From NCBI RefSeq assembly GCF_004519545.1, contig NZ_SDKM01000023.1:26057-90056 (forward strand): DNA of 64,000 bases, given 5' to 3'. The notes under the pieces are model-generated. The model was not told the DNA's origin and ran no database searches. It worked only from the letters and a program-made list of their open reading frames with translations. A program made the position numbers and the translations under genes. The DNA comes from Nocardioides guangzhouensis (lineage in GTDB: Bacteria; Actinomycetota; Actinomycetes; Propionibacteriales; Nocardioidaceae). This document shows positions 15,830 through 24,766 of the stretch, piece after piece. Every line of letters starts with the position of its first letter. Positions within the stretch are counted from its first letter, which is position 1.

Positions 15830-16777
15830 GGGGCCGAGGTAGCTTCGGCCTTCGGCCCATTTCGTCGTGTTGTTCGGTCAGGACGGCGCCCACGCGGCGG
15901 ATGATGCAGGCTCGGTCGGGAAAGGTCTCGACCACGTCGGTGCGGCGTCGGGCCTCGTGGATGAGGCGCTCGTTGGGATTGTTGGGCCAGAATGGCGCCA
16001 GGCCTCCTTGGGGAACGTGGTGAACGCCAGGCTGTCGGCGGGTGCACCCTTCCGGGTGCACGGCAACCTTGGGCAGCTTTTCAGTCAGGCGTTCGACGAC
16101 GCGGTCGAGCTGGGCGTGCCCCCGCGGGCTGGTCGTCGATCGAGTGCAATAGTGGCCTTACCCAGCCCCACGACTTCTTCGGGTCGCGGCCATCAGTTGT
16201 GCCGGCCCGACTTCCGCGGGTAGTTGACGTGGAGGTCGAGGATCTGCCGATGCCCCGTCGGTGTTGACACCGGTCGCGACAGGCCATGCGTCGTCCGACG
16301 CCGCGGCTACCCTCGCGGACATTGAGCACCAGCGCGTCGGCGGCTACGAATTGGAAAGGGCCCGCGTCGTCGGGGCGTCGGGGAACTCCTCCACATGGGC
16401 GTCGAGCTCCTTGGGCAAATCTCGCCGACCTGGGACTTGGACAGGCTGGTGATGCCCAGGCTCTGCACGGGCTTGTCCATCCTCCGGGTCGAGACGCGAG
16501 CGGGTAGCAGGTCGCCACCACGCTGGTGAGCGCCCGCTCGGCCCGCTTGCCGCGCTCCGGCGGCCACTCCGGGAAGGACGACCCTTGCCGCGGCTTGGGG
16601 ATCGCGACGTCGACCCGTTCCGGCGCGGGTGTCAAAGTCGCGGTGACGGCATCCGTTACGCAGGCTTACCCACTCCGGGTGAAGCTTCTGAAGCATCTTG
16701 CACAACAGGTCAGGGCGGGCCCGGGCGAGCTGATCCCCGAGCACCAGGGGCAGGTCGATACCGGACCGGACGGTCAT
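15830..16777 (-). pseudogene. IS256-family transposase remnant, frameshifted
   Basis: Pieces of an IS256 transposase lie in order across three frames: DLPLVLGDQLARARPDLL near the start, then NGCRHRDFDTRAGT, VSTRRMDKPVQSLGITSLSK, GPFQFVAADALVLNVREG, SWGWVRPLLHS, DSLAFTTFPKEAWR, and PNNPNERLIHEARRRTDVVE. The total is shorter than a full gene of about 1.2 kb, so there are internal deletions as well as frameshifts. The element is dead. It forms the left edge of the nitrogen locus. Confidence 0.85.
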
Positions 16778-16985
16778 CGTTGTGTCCTTCTTCGAGTCGG
16801 CTGTGAGAGATCGCACCACGGATCACCCGCCGGCCGTCGCCTACTTCAGCCGCGGCACGCACGCTTCACCGGGATCCGTACGCCAGTCTGTTCAGTCACT
16901 ACAGGGCTGGATGCCTGGAGGGATGAGCGAGCGCCCGACGAGGAGGAGATGCCACCGGAGCAAATCGCCCTGGATCCTGGCCGGA

Positions 16986-17813
16986 TCAGCCGTAGAGGGT
17001 TGTGAAGTTGTCACGAAGGATCAAGTTTGCGAGCTCTCCGTCGCCGGCCGCCGCGCGAAGGCGAGCAAGTTCGCCGACGTGATCGCCCCACGGCTCATCG
17101 CTGGCGAATAGCAGTCGGTCATGGCCGATCCCGCGCCGTTCGATCTCCTTCACCAGCCAACGCGGAGCGAATCCGACAGCCCAACTTGTGTCGGTGTAGA
17201 CCTGTTTGCCCGCCTCGATCCAGTCGAAGAAGCGACTCCCGATCAGCTTGATGTGTGCACTCACACCGCCCCCCAGATGTACCAAGTGGATTTTGACGTC
17301 GTCGCCGTAGCGCTCGACCAGGGAACCGATCTCGTCGATGTCAGATGCCCCACCGGACGACGTGTGCACGTGTACTACGAGGTCTGACGAGCGTGCGGCG
17401 TTGAAGATCTGGTCCAGCTGCGGCGCGCACTCGGGGTCATCGACTCGTCCACCCAACAGGAAACTCGTCTTAAGGACCCTCACGCCCTTCTCGCCGGTGT
17501 GCGCCAGGGCGCTTGTATTCAGTTCGGCGTCCTGAGGTCGCGGCGACACCCACAAGCCACAACTGACTCTGTCATCTGCGGCGGCTGCCTCCAATGCGAG
17601 CTCATTGAACGAGAACGACACAGCCGCGTCAGGAACCCCGTAGTTGGGCATGACCATGGCTCGCTCGGTGCCTTCGACATCGAGGTCGGCGAGGAATTCC
17701 TTGACGGTGCCGCGAGCCGAACTGTCGGGGTGGACCGCCGGGCCGCCGTAGAACGGAAACGCCGGCAGGAGGCCGATGTGGCGGTGGGCGTCATTGACGA
17801 GTTTGGAAGCCAT
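16986..17813 (-). CDS. Amidohydrolase-2 family (TIM-barrel metal hydrolase)
   Basis: 275 residues. Family signatures: the N-terminal metal HxH as DAHRHIG, VVHVHTSSGG and HLVHLGGGV in mid-barrel, and the late Asp in FASDEPWGDH. Amidohydrolase-2 proteins hydrolyse or decarboxylate cyclic and acyl substrates; members are common beside catabolic clusters. GGGAGG touches the ATG at 17813, too close for a normal ribosome site, and a TATAGT hexamer ends eight bases upstream. The message may be nearly leaderless. It carries the locus-specific TGYARTATAST motif, so it belongs to the cluster that follows. Substrate unknown. Confidence 0.8.
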   Translation of the reverse strand: MASKLVNDAHRHIGLLPAFPFYGGPAVHPDSSARGTVKEFLADLDVEGTERAMVMPNYGVPDAAVSFSFNELALEAAAADDRVSCGLWVSPRPQDAELNTSALAHTGEKGVRVLKTSFLLGGRVDDPECAPQLDQIFNAARSSDLVVHVHTSSGGASDIDEIGSLVERYGDDVKIHLVHLGGGVSAHIKLIGSRFFDWIEAGKQVYTDTSWAVGFAPRWLVKEIERRGIGHDRLLFASDEPWGDHVGELARLRAAAGDGELANLILRDNFTTLYG

Positions 17814-17821
17814 GCCTCCCA

Positions 17822-17832
17822 ACTATACTACA
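17822..17832 (-). promoter_or_regulatory. TGYARTATAST motif, copy 1 (amidohydrolase promoter)
   Basis: TGTAGTATAGT on the minus strand, ending eight bases before the amidohydrolase ATG. Its TATAGT part can serve as -10 hexamer. Confidence 0.6.
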
Positions 17833-18020
17833 AGATCATATCGGATAGTAGAGACCGGAAGCAGGCGAGCGGGCGCCCGCGGTCTCCCGCGTGGCCCCCG
17901 GCGCTCGCTGCTCCGTCCGTCGACACCGAGTCTTAGGGCATCCAGAAGCGTCCAGCCGCCGGAAAGGTTCAGTCGCCGGCCAAGTGCGGGTTGACGACGC
18001 TCCGATGTGTCCAACTGCCG

Positions 18021-18635
18021 TCACGAGTCCCGCAGCGCCACCCACAGCGCGCGCGCCGCGCGATCACCCTCATTGACCCAGTGATGGGGTTGATCGCCCA
18101 TGAAATGGAGCGCGTCGCCGGTCCCGACCTCGTGCCGTGTCCCTGCGATTTCGAAGATCAACGAGCCCTCGAGCGTGAAGACCAGTTCTTCCCCGGCGTG
18201 GACAAGTGGCTTGTCGCCACTGTTCGCGCCGGGATCGACGGTGGCGAGCGCCGCTGCACTCCGGAAGGGGGCGTAGGGGCCGGACACGCCGGCGAGGGTC
18301 AGGCCAACATGTGGGGTGAACAAGGCTGGGCGGTCCGACGCCGGCGTGAATGCGACGGGCTCGGGCTGGCCCTCATCCTGTTCGACAAAGTACGTCACCG
18401 GGCGGTCGAGAGCCTTCGCGACCTTCAGCAGCGTGGTGATCGTCGGCACCATGTCGTTTCGCTCAATCTTGTGGATTGCCGCGGCAGACACCTCCGCCTT
18501 GACCGCCAGTTGCTGCAGCGAAAGCCGCTGTTCCTGGCGGAGCTTCTTCACCTTCGGGCCGATGGAGCTGACGATTTCGTCGACGTGCTCGTCGAGGCGG
18601 ACCGAAGCCGCAGAGGTGCTCTTGGTCTTGGTCAT
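18021..18635 (-). CDS. XRE-cupin transcriptional regulator (PuuR-like architecture)
   Basis: 204 residues. An XRE helix-turn-helix spans about 33-88 (LRQEQRLSLQQLAVKAEVS, then HKIERNDMVPTITTLLKVAKAL). A C-terminal cupin covers about 115-200 (HAGEELVFTLEGSLIFEI, and GDALHFMGDQPHHWVNEG, with conserved His and Glu). Such proteins repress catabolic genes for nitrogen compounds (PuuR for putrescine is the model) and sense a small ligand through the cupin. ATG at 18635 with GAGGA upstream. It is divergent from the flavoprotein gene across a region holding a TGYARTATAST site, so it is the prime candidate regulator of the whole locus. Confidence 0.9.
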   Translation of the reverse strand: MTKTKSTSAASVRLDEHVDEIVSSIGPKVKKLRQEQRLSLQQLAVKAEVSAAAIHKIERNDMVPTITTLLKVAKALDRPVTYFVEQDEGQPEPVAFTPASDRPALFTPHVGLTLAGVSGPYAPFRSAAALATVDPGANSGDKPLVHAGEELVFTLEGSLIFEIAGTRHEVGTGDALHFMGDQPHHWVNEGDRAARALWVALRDS

Positions 18636-18665
18636 GTCCTCTATCCCCTTGACGCGTAGGCATCA

Positions 18666-18676
18666 TGCAATATAGT
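18666..18676 (+). promoter_or_regulatory. TGYARTATAST motif, copy 2 (divergent regulator/flavoprotein promoter)
   Basis: TGCAATATAGT, followed by AAACGAAAG. The stretch AATATAGTAAACG resembles the PuuR operator as I remember it (AAAATATAATGAACA). Confidence 0.6.
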
Positions 18677-18739
18677 AAACGAAAGTCAACCATGGTGAGC
18701 GGCAGTTGCTTGACGCCCACCTTCAGACGGAGGCCTGGA

Positions 18740-20077
18740 GTGACGCGCAAGATCGTAGTCGTCGGTGGTGGAGCGGCCGGGATGGGCGCGGCGGGCGGCG
18801 CCAAGGCTGTCGATCCTCAGTGTGCGGTGACGGTTTACACCGGCTTCGACGATGTTGCCTACAGCCCGTGCGGTATCCCCTACGTGCACGGCAAGGAGAT
18901 CGACAGCTTCGAGCGGCTTTTCCTCGCGTCCAAGCAGGCCTATGTCGATGCCGGGATCGACGTCCGATACAACGCCGACGTCACCAGGGTCGACGTGAAT
19001 CGCAAGGTGGTCGAGGTTGCCGGTCAGGGCGAAGTTCCGTGGGACACCCTTGTGCTGGCGACCGGGTTCAATTACGCCGACCCGGGTGTTCCCGGTGGAG
19101 ATCTCGGGGGTCTCTATTACGTGAAGAACATCCGCGAGGCCATGGAATGGGACAAGGTCCTGGACACGGTCAGGTCGGCGGTGGTGGTCGAGGCTTCGCC
19201 ACTCGGCGTGGAGATGGTGACTGCGCTCGCTCACCGCGGCATCGAGACCCACCTGGTAGACCCGAGTCCCTGGCCGATGTCGGAGATCGCCGATCCCGAC
19301 ATCATGGCGCCGGTCGAGGAGTCCTGGAGCGAACTCGGTGTCACGACGCACTTCAACACTACGCTGAAGGCTTTCCGCGGCGACGGGCAGGTGCGGGCCG
19401 TGCAGACGTCCGACGGCGAGATCAACGCTGATCTTGCGGTGATCTGCACCCACAAGGAACCGAACAACGCGCTAGGCGTCGCTGCTGGCCTCAACATCGG
19501 CTCCACCGGCGGCTTCATCGTCGACGAGCGGATGGCGACCTCCGCCCCGGGGGTGTTCGCAGCCGGTGACTGCACTGAGATTCCGAACGGGCTGACCGGC
19601 GTGCCACTCCAGGGACTCACGGGCAGCCACGCCTACGCGCAGGGAAAGACAGCAGGTATCAACGCGGCAGGTGGCTCACGGGCCTACAGCGCCGTCTATG
19701 TGCCGTGGGGGACCGCGGCGGGTAAGTGGATCATCGGAGGCGCGTCCCTCGGTGAGACCACGGCAACGGCTCTGGGGATCCCGTACGTCGTGGGGAGCGC
19801 GGAGGGCATTTCGCGAGCTCGGTACTACCCGGGTGTCAAGCCAGTCAAGGTCAAACTGTTGGCCGAGCCGGGAAGTCTGCGACTCCTCGGGGCCCAGATG
19901 GTCGGCGGTGAGGGCATCAAGGAACGCGCTGACTTCCTCGCGGTGGCGATCAAGTTCGGACTGACCCTGCACGACCTGGCTCACATGGAGAACGTCTACT
20001 CGCCGGCAATCGGGGCGCTCAACGAGCCGATAGTCGTTGCCGCTCAAAGCGGCATCGACGGATTGCGGAAGGGCTGA
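18740..20077 (+). CDS. FAD/NAD(P) oxidoreductase, CoA-disulfide-reductase/NADH-oxidase type
   Basis: 445 residues. FAD motif VVVGGGAAGMGAAGG at 6-20. Redox cysteine Cys44 lies in YSPCGIPY, the position of the single active cysteine of CoA-disulfide reductase and NADH oxidase. The NAD-binding segment near 155-180 reads VVVEASPLGVEMV, with Glu-Ala-Ser replacing the usual Gly-rich loop. FAD segment APGVFAAGDC and a dimerisation domain follow. GTG at 18740 with CGGAGG upstream; an ATG at 18692 is possible. It may reduce a disulfide, persulfide or polysulfide in this locus. The degenerate NAD motif is unusual and could change donor choice. Confidence 0.82.
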   Translation: MTRKIVVVGGGAAGMGAAGGAKAVDPQCAVTVYTGFDDVAYSPCGIPYVHGKEIDSFERLFLASKQAYVDAGIDVRYNADVTRVDVNRKVVEVAGQGEVPWDTLVLATGFNYADPGVPGGDLGGLYYVKNIREAMEWDKVLDTVRSAVVVEASPLGVEMVTALAHRGIETHLVDPSPWPMSEIADPDIMAPVEESWSELGVTTHFNTTLKAFRGDGQVRAVQTSDGEINADLAVICTHKEPNNALGVAAGLNIGSTGGFIVDERMATSAPGVFAAGDCTEIPNGLTGVPLQGLTGSHAYAQGKTAGINAAGGSRAYSAVYVPWGTAAGKWIIGGASLGETTATALGIPYVVGSAEGISRARYYPGVKPVKVKLLAEPGSLRLLGAQMVGGEGIKERADFLAVAIKFGLTLHDLAHMENVYSPAIGALNEPIVVAAQSGIDGLRKG

Positions 20078-20079
20078 CG

Positions 20080-20403
20080 ATGCCCCTTTCCCGTTGGCTA
20101 CGGAGCAACGCAGAGCACTATCTGTTGATCGCGGCCCAAGGGCGGATCGCCCGCCAGTACGGAGCTCGAACGCCGCGGCCACCGCACGGACTTCGCGAGT
20201 TCGTTTGGCTCCGGGTGTTCGCACCCGTCTACCGGGTGCTGCCATGGCCTCTGCGTCACAAGATCATGCTGGCGATGCCGGGAAGTCACCGTCGACAGTG
20301 GGCTCCACCGCCCCAGGCGCATGGCTCAGCCGTGCAGTCCCACTTGTCGAACACATCAATCCAACCAAAGAAGGAGTCTCGCAATGGCACAGATCGTGGG
20401 TGA
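20080..20403 (+). CDS. Hypothetical basic protein
   Basis: 107 residues starting two bases after the flavoprotein stop, with GGAAGGG upstream. Arg-rich, with an amphipathic middle (FVWLRVFAPVYRVLPWPLRH). Its last codons overlap the start of the DsrE-like gene, so it is part of the same transcript. No family is recognised. Confidence 0.5.
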   Translation: MPLSRWLRSNAEHYLLIAAQGRIARQYGARTPRPPHGLREFVWLRVFAPVYRVLPWPLRHKIMLAMPGSHRRQWAPPPQAHGSAVQSHLSNTSIQPKKESRNGTDRG

Positions 20404-20869
20404 GCGCGTCAACAAGGGCGACGCAATCGTCGACTACGACGACAAGGTCTTCGAGGACATTCAGGCGGAGCCAGGAGAGAGCGCGTACATCCTGATGCAC
20501 ACGGTGCCCTTCGAGGGGTCGGTGGGTCTGGTGAACATGCTGACAGCGACCCGGATTAACCGAAAGGGCTTCGACACCCACCTGGTGCTCTATGGCCCGG
20601 GCTCGTTGATGGCCTCGGCTGCGCGCGGCTACCCCAAGGTCGGCGACGAAGCCTTCCCCGGCGCCCTCGGCTACAACAAGCAGCTACAGACGTTCATGGA
20701 CGAAGGCGGCCACGTCTACGCATGCAGGTTTTCAGCCGCAGCTCTCTACGGCATGCGAGAAATCGACATGATGGAGGGCGTGAAGCCGATCAACCCGCTC
20801 GACGTCCTGGATGCGGTGCTGACGGCTCGACGCAACAACGCCTTGATCATGCAGACCTGGACCGTGTGA
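20384..20869 (+). CDS. MSMEG_0572/Sll0783-family DsrE-like nitrogen-starvation protein
   Basis: 161 residues with strong identity to this family from memory: AQIVGERVNKGDAIVDYDDK, ESAYILMHTVPFEGSVGLVN, MLTATRINRKGFDTHLVLYG, then YACRFSAAALYGMRE. The fold is DsrE-like, often used for sulfur relay or oligomeric small-molecule binding. In cyanobacteria and mycobacteria it sits in the Nit1C cluster and rises on nitrogen starvation. Start ATG at 20384 with AAGGAG. Cys in YACRF could be a sulfur carrier. Its biochemical role is not established. Confidence 0.88.
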   Translation: MAQIVGERVNKGDAIVDYDDKVFEDIQAEPGESAYILMHTVPFEGSVGLVNMLTATRINRKGFDTHLVLYGPGSLMASAARGYPKVGDEAFPGALGYNKQLQTFMDEGGHVYACRFSAAALYGMREIDMMEGVKPINPLDVLDAVLTARRNNALIMQTWTV

Positions 20870-20940
20870 GGCGTGCATTATCTGGGGGCGCCGAAGGGAG
20901 TCGGCTTGCTTCGATGAAGACCGCACGTTGCTCGGAAGTC

Positions 20941-20970
20941 GCGGCCGCAGCCCGAACGGGCGGCGGCCGC
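20941..20970. terminator. Hairpin between convergent genes
   Basis: Identical palindromic arms GCGGCCGC at 20941-20948 and 20963-20970 with a 14-nt loop. They lie between the DsrE-like gene (plus) and the glycosyltransferase (minus). The position fits a bidirectional terminator; there is no T-tract. Confidence 0.5.
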
Positions 20971-20993
20971 GCGGTGCGTGGGTAGGCCGCTTC

Positions 20994-22166
20994 CTAGTCC
21001 GGCATCTGGGCATAGAGGAGGGCGTGCTCGTCGGCGGCGCGTTGCCAGCTGAAGGCTGGGACCAGATCACGACCGCCCCGGATCAACGTGTCACGTAGTG
21101 CATGGTCGGTGACGAGCCTGCGCATCCCCACTGCCAACGACTCAGGGTTGCCTGCCTGGGTCATGACGGCGGTTTGGTCCGGCGCCAGGTATTCGCGAAA
21201 TACGGCAATGTTGCTGGAAACGACGGGAAGGTCGGCTGCCATCGCCTCGAGGACGGCCATACCCCAGCCCTCCTTGACTGACGGGAAGGAGAGCGCGTCG
21301 GCGCTGCGATACCAATCGTGAAGTTCGGCATCGCTGATCGAGCCGGCAAGGATGACGTCGCGGCCCAGCTGAAGGCCCAGGCCGGGCAGCGCCGCCAGCA
21401 CTTCGTCGCGGTATCGGGTGTAGTCCTGGAAGGAGTGTCCACCGACCACCACGAGGGCAGGGGCGGGATCGAGTTCGTGCGCGAGAATCGACATCGCCTG
21501 GACGAGGAAGATGCTTCCCTTGCGTGGTTCGATGCCACCCACCGACAAGAACACGAAGCGCTCATCCACACCTGCATGCTGTCGCAACGCGGCGCGCTTT
21601 CCGGGATCAATCGGAGGGAAACGATTGGCATCGACGCCGTTGTGAATGACGACGGCATCGACGCCGTAGTCGGCCTTCAACCGGTCACGCCAGTCCTTGC
21701 TGACAACCACCAGCTGATCCGGTTCCTCGATGGCCTTGCGCTGACAATCGACCAGGGCAGCTGTCGTGAAGTCATCGACATGGTGCACGGTCCGCACCAC
21801 ACGCACTTGGGCACCCGCGTCACGCACCCGAGCGGCGGCGCGCGCCGAGATGCAATCCTGCGTATGAAAGATGTCCACCTCGTCGGCGATCTTCGACAAC
21901 CCAGCCTCCAGGTCGTCGATCGAGGCGAACACCCGTTCCTCCAAGGTGTCTGCCGGTGCTGACGTCGGAACCAGCGAATACGGCGCACGCACCGGCCGGA
22001 AGAAGTTCTGGCCAGGCTTCCCAAGCGCGACAATGCGTACGGGCATCGCCCTGTCCACCATCGCTCCTGCTAGCGACAGCGTATGGACGACGCCGCCTCT
22101 GGCGCTGGTCGAATACGTGACCAGCGCCACTCGGGGCTTGTCGGCTCGGGCCGTGACGGTGTTCAC
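20994..22166 (-). CDS. MSMEG_0565-family GT4 glycosyltransferase
   Basis: 390 residues, GT-B fold. The N-terminal half has ARGGVVHTLSLAGAM and the C-terminal half has the nucleotide-sugar motif PSVKEGWGMAVLEAMAADLP with the E-x7-E pair. The pattern LVTYSTSARGGVVHTL is typical of the MSMEG_0565 family found with MSMEG_0567/0568/0572. GTG at 22166 overlaps the fdrA stop by GTGA. Acceptor unknown; a glycosylated small molecule made by the cluster is a reasonable inference. Confidence 0.85.
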   Translation of the reverse strand: MNTVTARADKPRVALVTYSTSARGGVVHTLSLAGAMVDRAMPVRIVALGKPGQNFFRPVRAPYSLVPTSAPADTLEERVFASIDDLEAGLSKIADEVDIFHTQDCISARAAARVRDAGAQVRVVRTVHHVDDFTTAALVDCQRKAIEEPDQLVVVSKDWRDRLKADYGVDAVVIHNGVDANRFPPIDPGKRAALRQHAGVDERFVFLSVGGIEPRKGSIFLVQAMSILAHELDPAPALVVVGGHSFQDYTRYRDEVLAALPGLGLQLGRDVILAGSISDAELHDWYRSADALSFPSVKEGWGMAVLEAMAADLPVVSSNIAVFREYLAPDQTAVMTQAGNPESLAVGMRRLVTDHALRDTLIRGGRDLVPAFSWQRAADEHALLYAQMPD

Positions 22167-23701
22167 AGTCTGGTCCTCACCAGGCTCGGATCGCCGGTGG
22201 CGATCGCCGCGGCGACCAGGGACGCCCTCGCCGCGGTTTCCGTGACGATGCAACCAGCCTGCACCAGGCGATCGCGCTGAGCCGTGTAGCTCTGCGGGTC
22301 CTGGTCGGTGCCCAAGACGTAAGCGACAACCTGCGGGCCACCGCCGGCCATAACAGACTCACACGCGGGCGCGAGAATCCCGGCGGGGTCGGCGTTGGCA
22401 CCGTAGCCGAGGACTACATCGAGGATGATCACCGCGACGTGAGGGTCTGCTGCCTGCTCGAGGAGCAACTCAATCCGAGCCTCGGAGTCGATCATCGGGT
22501 GGGGACGTCCGCGGGTGTACTCCTCTTCACCCAGGTCCAGGCACTGGTGAGACCGGTCCGGGGCCGGCAAGCCCCACTCCTTGTTGATCGCGATGTTGGA
22601 ATGGATCTCACCCACCGTCCGGCCCAGGATGACCAGGGATTCGTAGCAAAGGGTCCCGCCGGAGAACAATCCCCTGATCAGCCAGCGCCCCGGCGCCAGC
22701 CTTGCCCGAACCTCGTCCACCGAGGCACCCAGCGTCGCGGTCGTGTCAGGCGCGGTCAGCCCCAGCAGGCCGAGCGTCGCGGTCACGCCGGCCTCGAGAG
22801 TGTCAGCAAGGACGACCCCTGCAGGCGCCGCGAAGTCAGGGTCCAACCCGATCAGTGCCGCGACCAGCGGCGTCTCGCCTGCCGTCGCGAGCACCGCGGC
22901 AGCCACATCGGGCGCCGGCGGCTTGGAAATGAAGAGGATGACATCCGTCCCCGGGTCATCGCGCAGGGCCGAGATCGCCGAGCGTGCCATGCGTCCGTCG
23001 ACCTCCGAGGACATGTCGCGACCGCCGACGCCGATGACGTGGCGGACGCCCACCCCCCACCGGTCCAGCAGGGCCATGGCCTCCTGAGCGCCGGTGCCCG
23101 CAGCGGCGACGACGCCGACGCGTCCAGGCATGACCGCGTTCGCGAATCCCAGGCCTACCCCGCCGAACATCGCGGTCCCGGCCCCCGGACCCATCACCAG
23201 CCGGCCACGGGAGAGCGCGTAGTCCTTGAGCGCCACCTCCTTGTCGAGCGGCACGTTGTCGCTGAACAGCAGGACGTGCAGGTCCGACGACAACGCCTGG
23301 TGTGCTGCCAGTGCGGCGTAGTCGCCGGGCACGGAGATCACCGCCACGTTGGACAGAGGTTGGGCAACCATCGCGTCGCGCAGCGAGCGCGGTGCGTCGG
23401 GTTGGCCGCCCCCGTCGTGGGGATGGCCGGAGGACATGACTGCGGCTTCGCCAGCGGCTAGAGCCTCGGCCGCGATCGAGTCCGTGGTAGCCCTGACGAC
23501 GAGGAAGAAATCGTTGGAACCGGCGTGGGCCACTCGCCCCTGTTCGACTCCTTCGGCACGAAGTGCGTCAACATTCGCTGGAGTGGCCATCGCGGCACTG
23601 GCCCACTCAATGCCATCGATCTCCCGCATCGCCCGCATTCCACGAAGCTGCACGACCGAGTCGACGTAAGTGTCGGGGAAGAACTTAATGGCCATGGTCA
23701 T
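22163..23701 (-). CDS. fdrA: FdrA-family protein (carbamoyltransferase subunit, succinyl-CoA-synthetase-like)
   Basis: 512 residues with the two CoA-ligase-like domains of FdrA. Landmarks: the N-terminal domain ending MSSGHPHDGGG; the first Rossmann domain with LFSDNVPLDKEVALKDYALS, GRLVMGPGAGTAMFGGVGLG and GVVAAAGTGAQEAM; the second domain with FSGGTLCYESLVIL and VILDVVLGYGANADP. In E. coli FdrA with DUF1116 and DUF2877 proteins forms oxamate carbamoyltransferase in allantoin catabolism, yielding carbamoyl phosphate. Here it overlaps carbamate kinase upstream (ATGA) and the glycosyltransferase downstream (GTGA), consistent with ATP recovery from a carbamoylated substrate. Confidence 0.88.
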   Translation of the reverse strand: MTMAIKFFPDTYVDSVVQLRGMRAMREIDGIEWASAAMATPANVDALRAEGVEQGRVAHAGSNDFFLVVRATTDSIAAEALAAGEAAVMSSGHPHDGGGQPDAPRSLRDAMVAQPLSNVAVISVPGDYAALAAHQALSSDLHVLLFSDNVPLDKEVALKDYALSRGRLVMGPGAGTAMFGGVGLGFANAVMPGRVGVVAAAGTGAQEAMALLDRWGVGVRHVIGVGGRDMSSEVDGRMARSAISALRDDPGTDVILFISKPPAPDVAAAVLATAGETPLVAALIGLDPDFAAPAGVVLADTLEAGVTATLGLLGLTAPDTTATLGASVDEVRARLAPGRWLIRGLFSGGTLCYESLVILGRTVGEIHSNIAINKEWGLPAPDRSHQCLDLGEEEYTRGRPHPMIDSEARIELLLEQAADPHVAVIILDVVLGYGANADPAGILAPACESVMAGGGPQVVAYVLGTDQDPQSYTAQRDRLVQAGCIVTETAARASLVAAAIATGDPSLVRTRL

Positions 23702-24672
23702 GCAATGGCTCCCTGTCGGCTGTCTTCATGGATGATTCGCGTCCCGACGGACTGGTCCGTCGGGTCGGCACTGCCAAGTGTGTCAACTACGAGTTGATGC
23801 GATGTGATCACCGCAACGCGCCCGCCGCGCCGGACGAACTGGATGGCAGCGCGAACCTTGGGTCCCATGCTGCCGGCCGGGAACTGCCCAGCCGCCAGAT
23901 GCCTTTCTGCCTCGGCGGAGTCGAGCCACGTCAATCGACGTTGGGTTCCCTTGCCGAAGTCGAGCTGGACGGCGTCCACCCCGGTGATGAGGACGAGCGC
24001 TTCCGCACCCAGCTGATGGGCGAGCTCGGCGGCGGCGTAGTCCTTGTCGATGACGGCGTCGACGCCGTCCCAACCGCCCTCTCGACGACCCACGGGGATC
24101 CCGCCGCCTCCGCCGGTGACCACGACATGACCGGCATCGAGCAGGCATCCAATCGCGTCGATCTCGACAAAGCTCTTCGGCTCGGGTGATGCGACAACAC
24201 GGCGGAAACCGCGGCCGGAGTCCTCGATGATGTCCCAACCTTGGGTTTCAGCCAGTCTCCTTGCTGCAACCTCGGAGAAGAATGGCCCGATCGGCTTCGT
24301 CGGCCGGTCGAACGCAGGATCATCCAGATCCACAATCACGTGGCTCAGAAGGGCCGCAACACGGTGGCGTCGCCCGCACACGCCGTACAGCGCAATCGCA
24401 ATCAGTGAGCCCAGTTGTCCCTCGGTCATGGCTCCCAGGCTGAACAACGGCATCTCGGGAACTTGGCCGCGACCCATCTCCTGCTGGATCGCGAGATTGC
24501 CGACCTGCGGGCCGTTGCCATGTACGACGACCACGCGCCAACCGGCGTCAAGCATCGCGCAAATGGGCGTCGCCATGGCCGTGGCATTTGCGCGCTGATC
24601 GCCGTACGTCCCCTGCTGGCCCTCGCCGGCGAGAGCATTTCCGCCGAGCGCGACGACCGCGGTCCTGGCCAC
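23698..24672 (-). CDS. arcC: Carbamate kinase
   Basis: 324 residues. Amino-acid-kinase motifs: ALGGNAL near the start, VVVHGNGPQVGN, VVTGGGGGIPV, the Asp-Lys-Asp segment VDAVIDKDYAAA, and the end AVITSHQLVVDTL. It transfers phosphate from carbamoyl phosphate to ADP, releasing ammonia and CO2. GTG at 24672 with GAGGGA upstream. As first gene of the arcC-fdrA-glycosyltransferase operon it supplies the energy-yielding last step of the proposed carbamoyl route. No arginine deiminase or ornithine carbamoyltransferase is nearby. Confidence 0.92.
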   Translation of the reverse strand: MARTAVVALGGNALAGEGQQGTYGDQRANATAMATPICAMLDAGWRVVVVHGNGPQVGNLAIQQEMGRGQVPEMPLFSLGAMTEGQLGSLIAIALYGVCGRRHRVAALLSHVIVDLDDPAFDRPTKPIGPFFSEVAARRLAETQGWDIIEDSGRGFRRVVASPEPKSFVEIDAIGCLLDAGHVVVTGGGGGIPVGRREGGWDGVDAVIDKDYAAAELAHQLGAEALVLITGVDAVQLDFGKGTQRRLTWLDSAEAERHLAAGQFPAGSMGPKVRAAIQFVRRGGRVAVITSHQLVVDTLGSADPTDQSVGTRIIHEDSRQGAIA

Positions 24673-24737
24673 AATCCCTCGATTCCATGGACAAAATCAG
24701 CTGACACGCACACGCTCGGAGAGGATGCATACGTGCG

Positions 24738-24748
24738 TGTAATATACT
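24738..24748 (+). promoter_or_regulatory. TGYARTATAST motif, copy 3 (divergent arcC/24767 promoter)
   Basis: TGTAATATACT, directly followed by a perfect 12-bp palindrome TGTTCATGAACA (24752-24763) and ATAGTGAACG. On the other strand CTAGTATATTA faces arcC. The arrangement looks like overlapping divergent promoters with an operator. Confidence 0.6.
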
Positions 24749-24766
24749 AGGTGTTCATGAACAATA

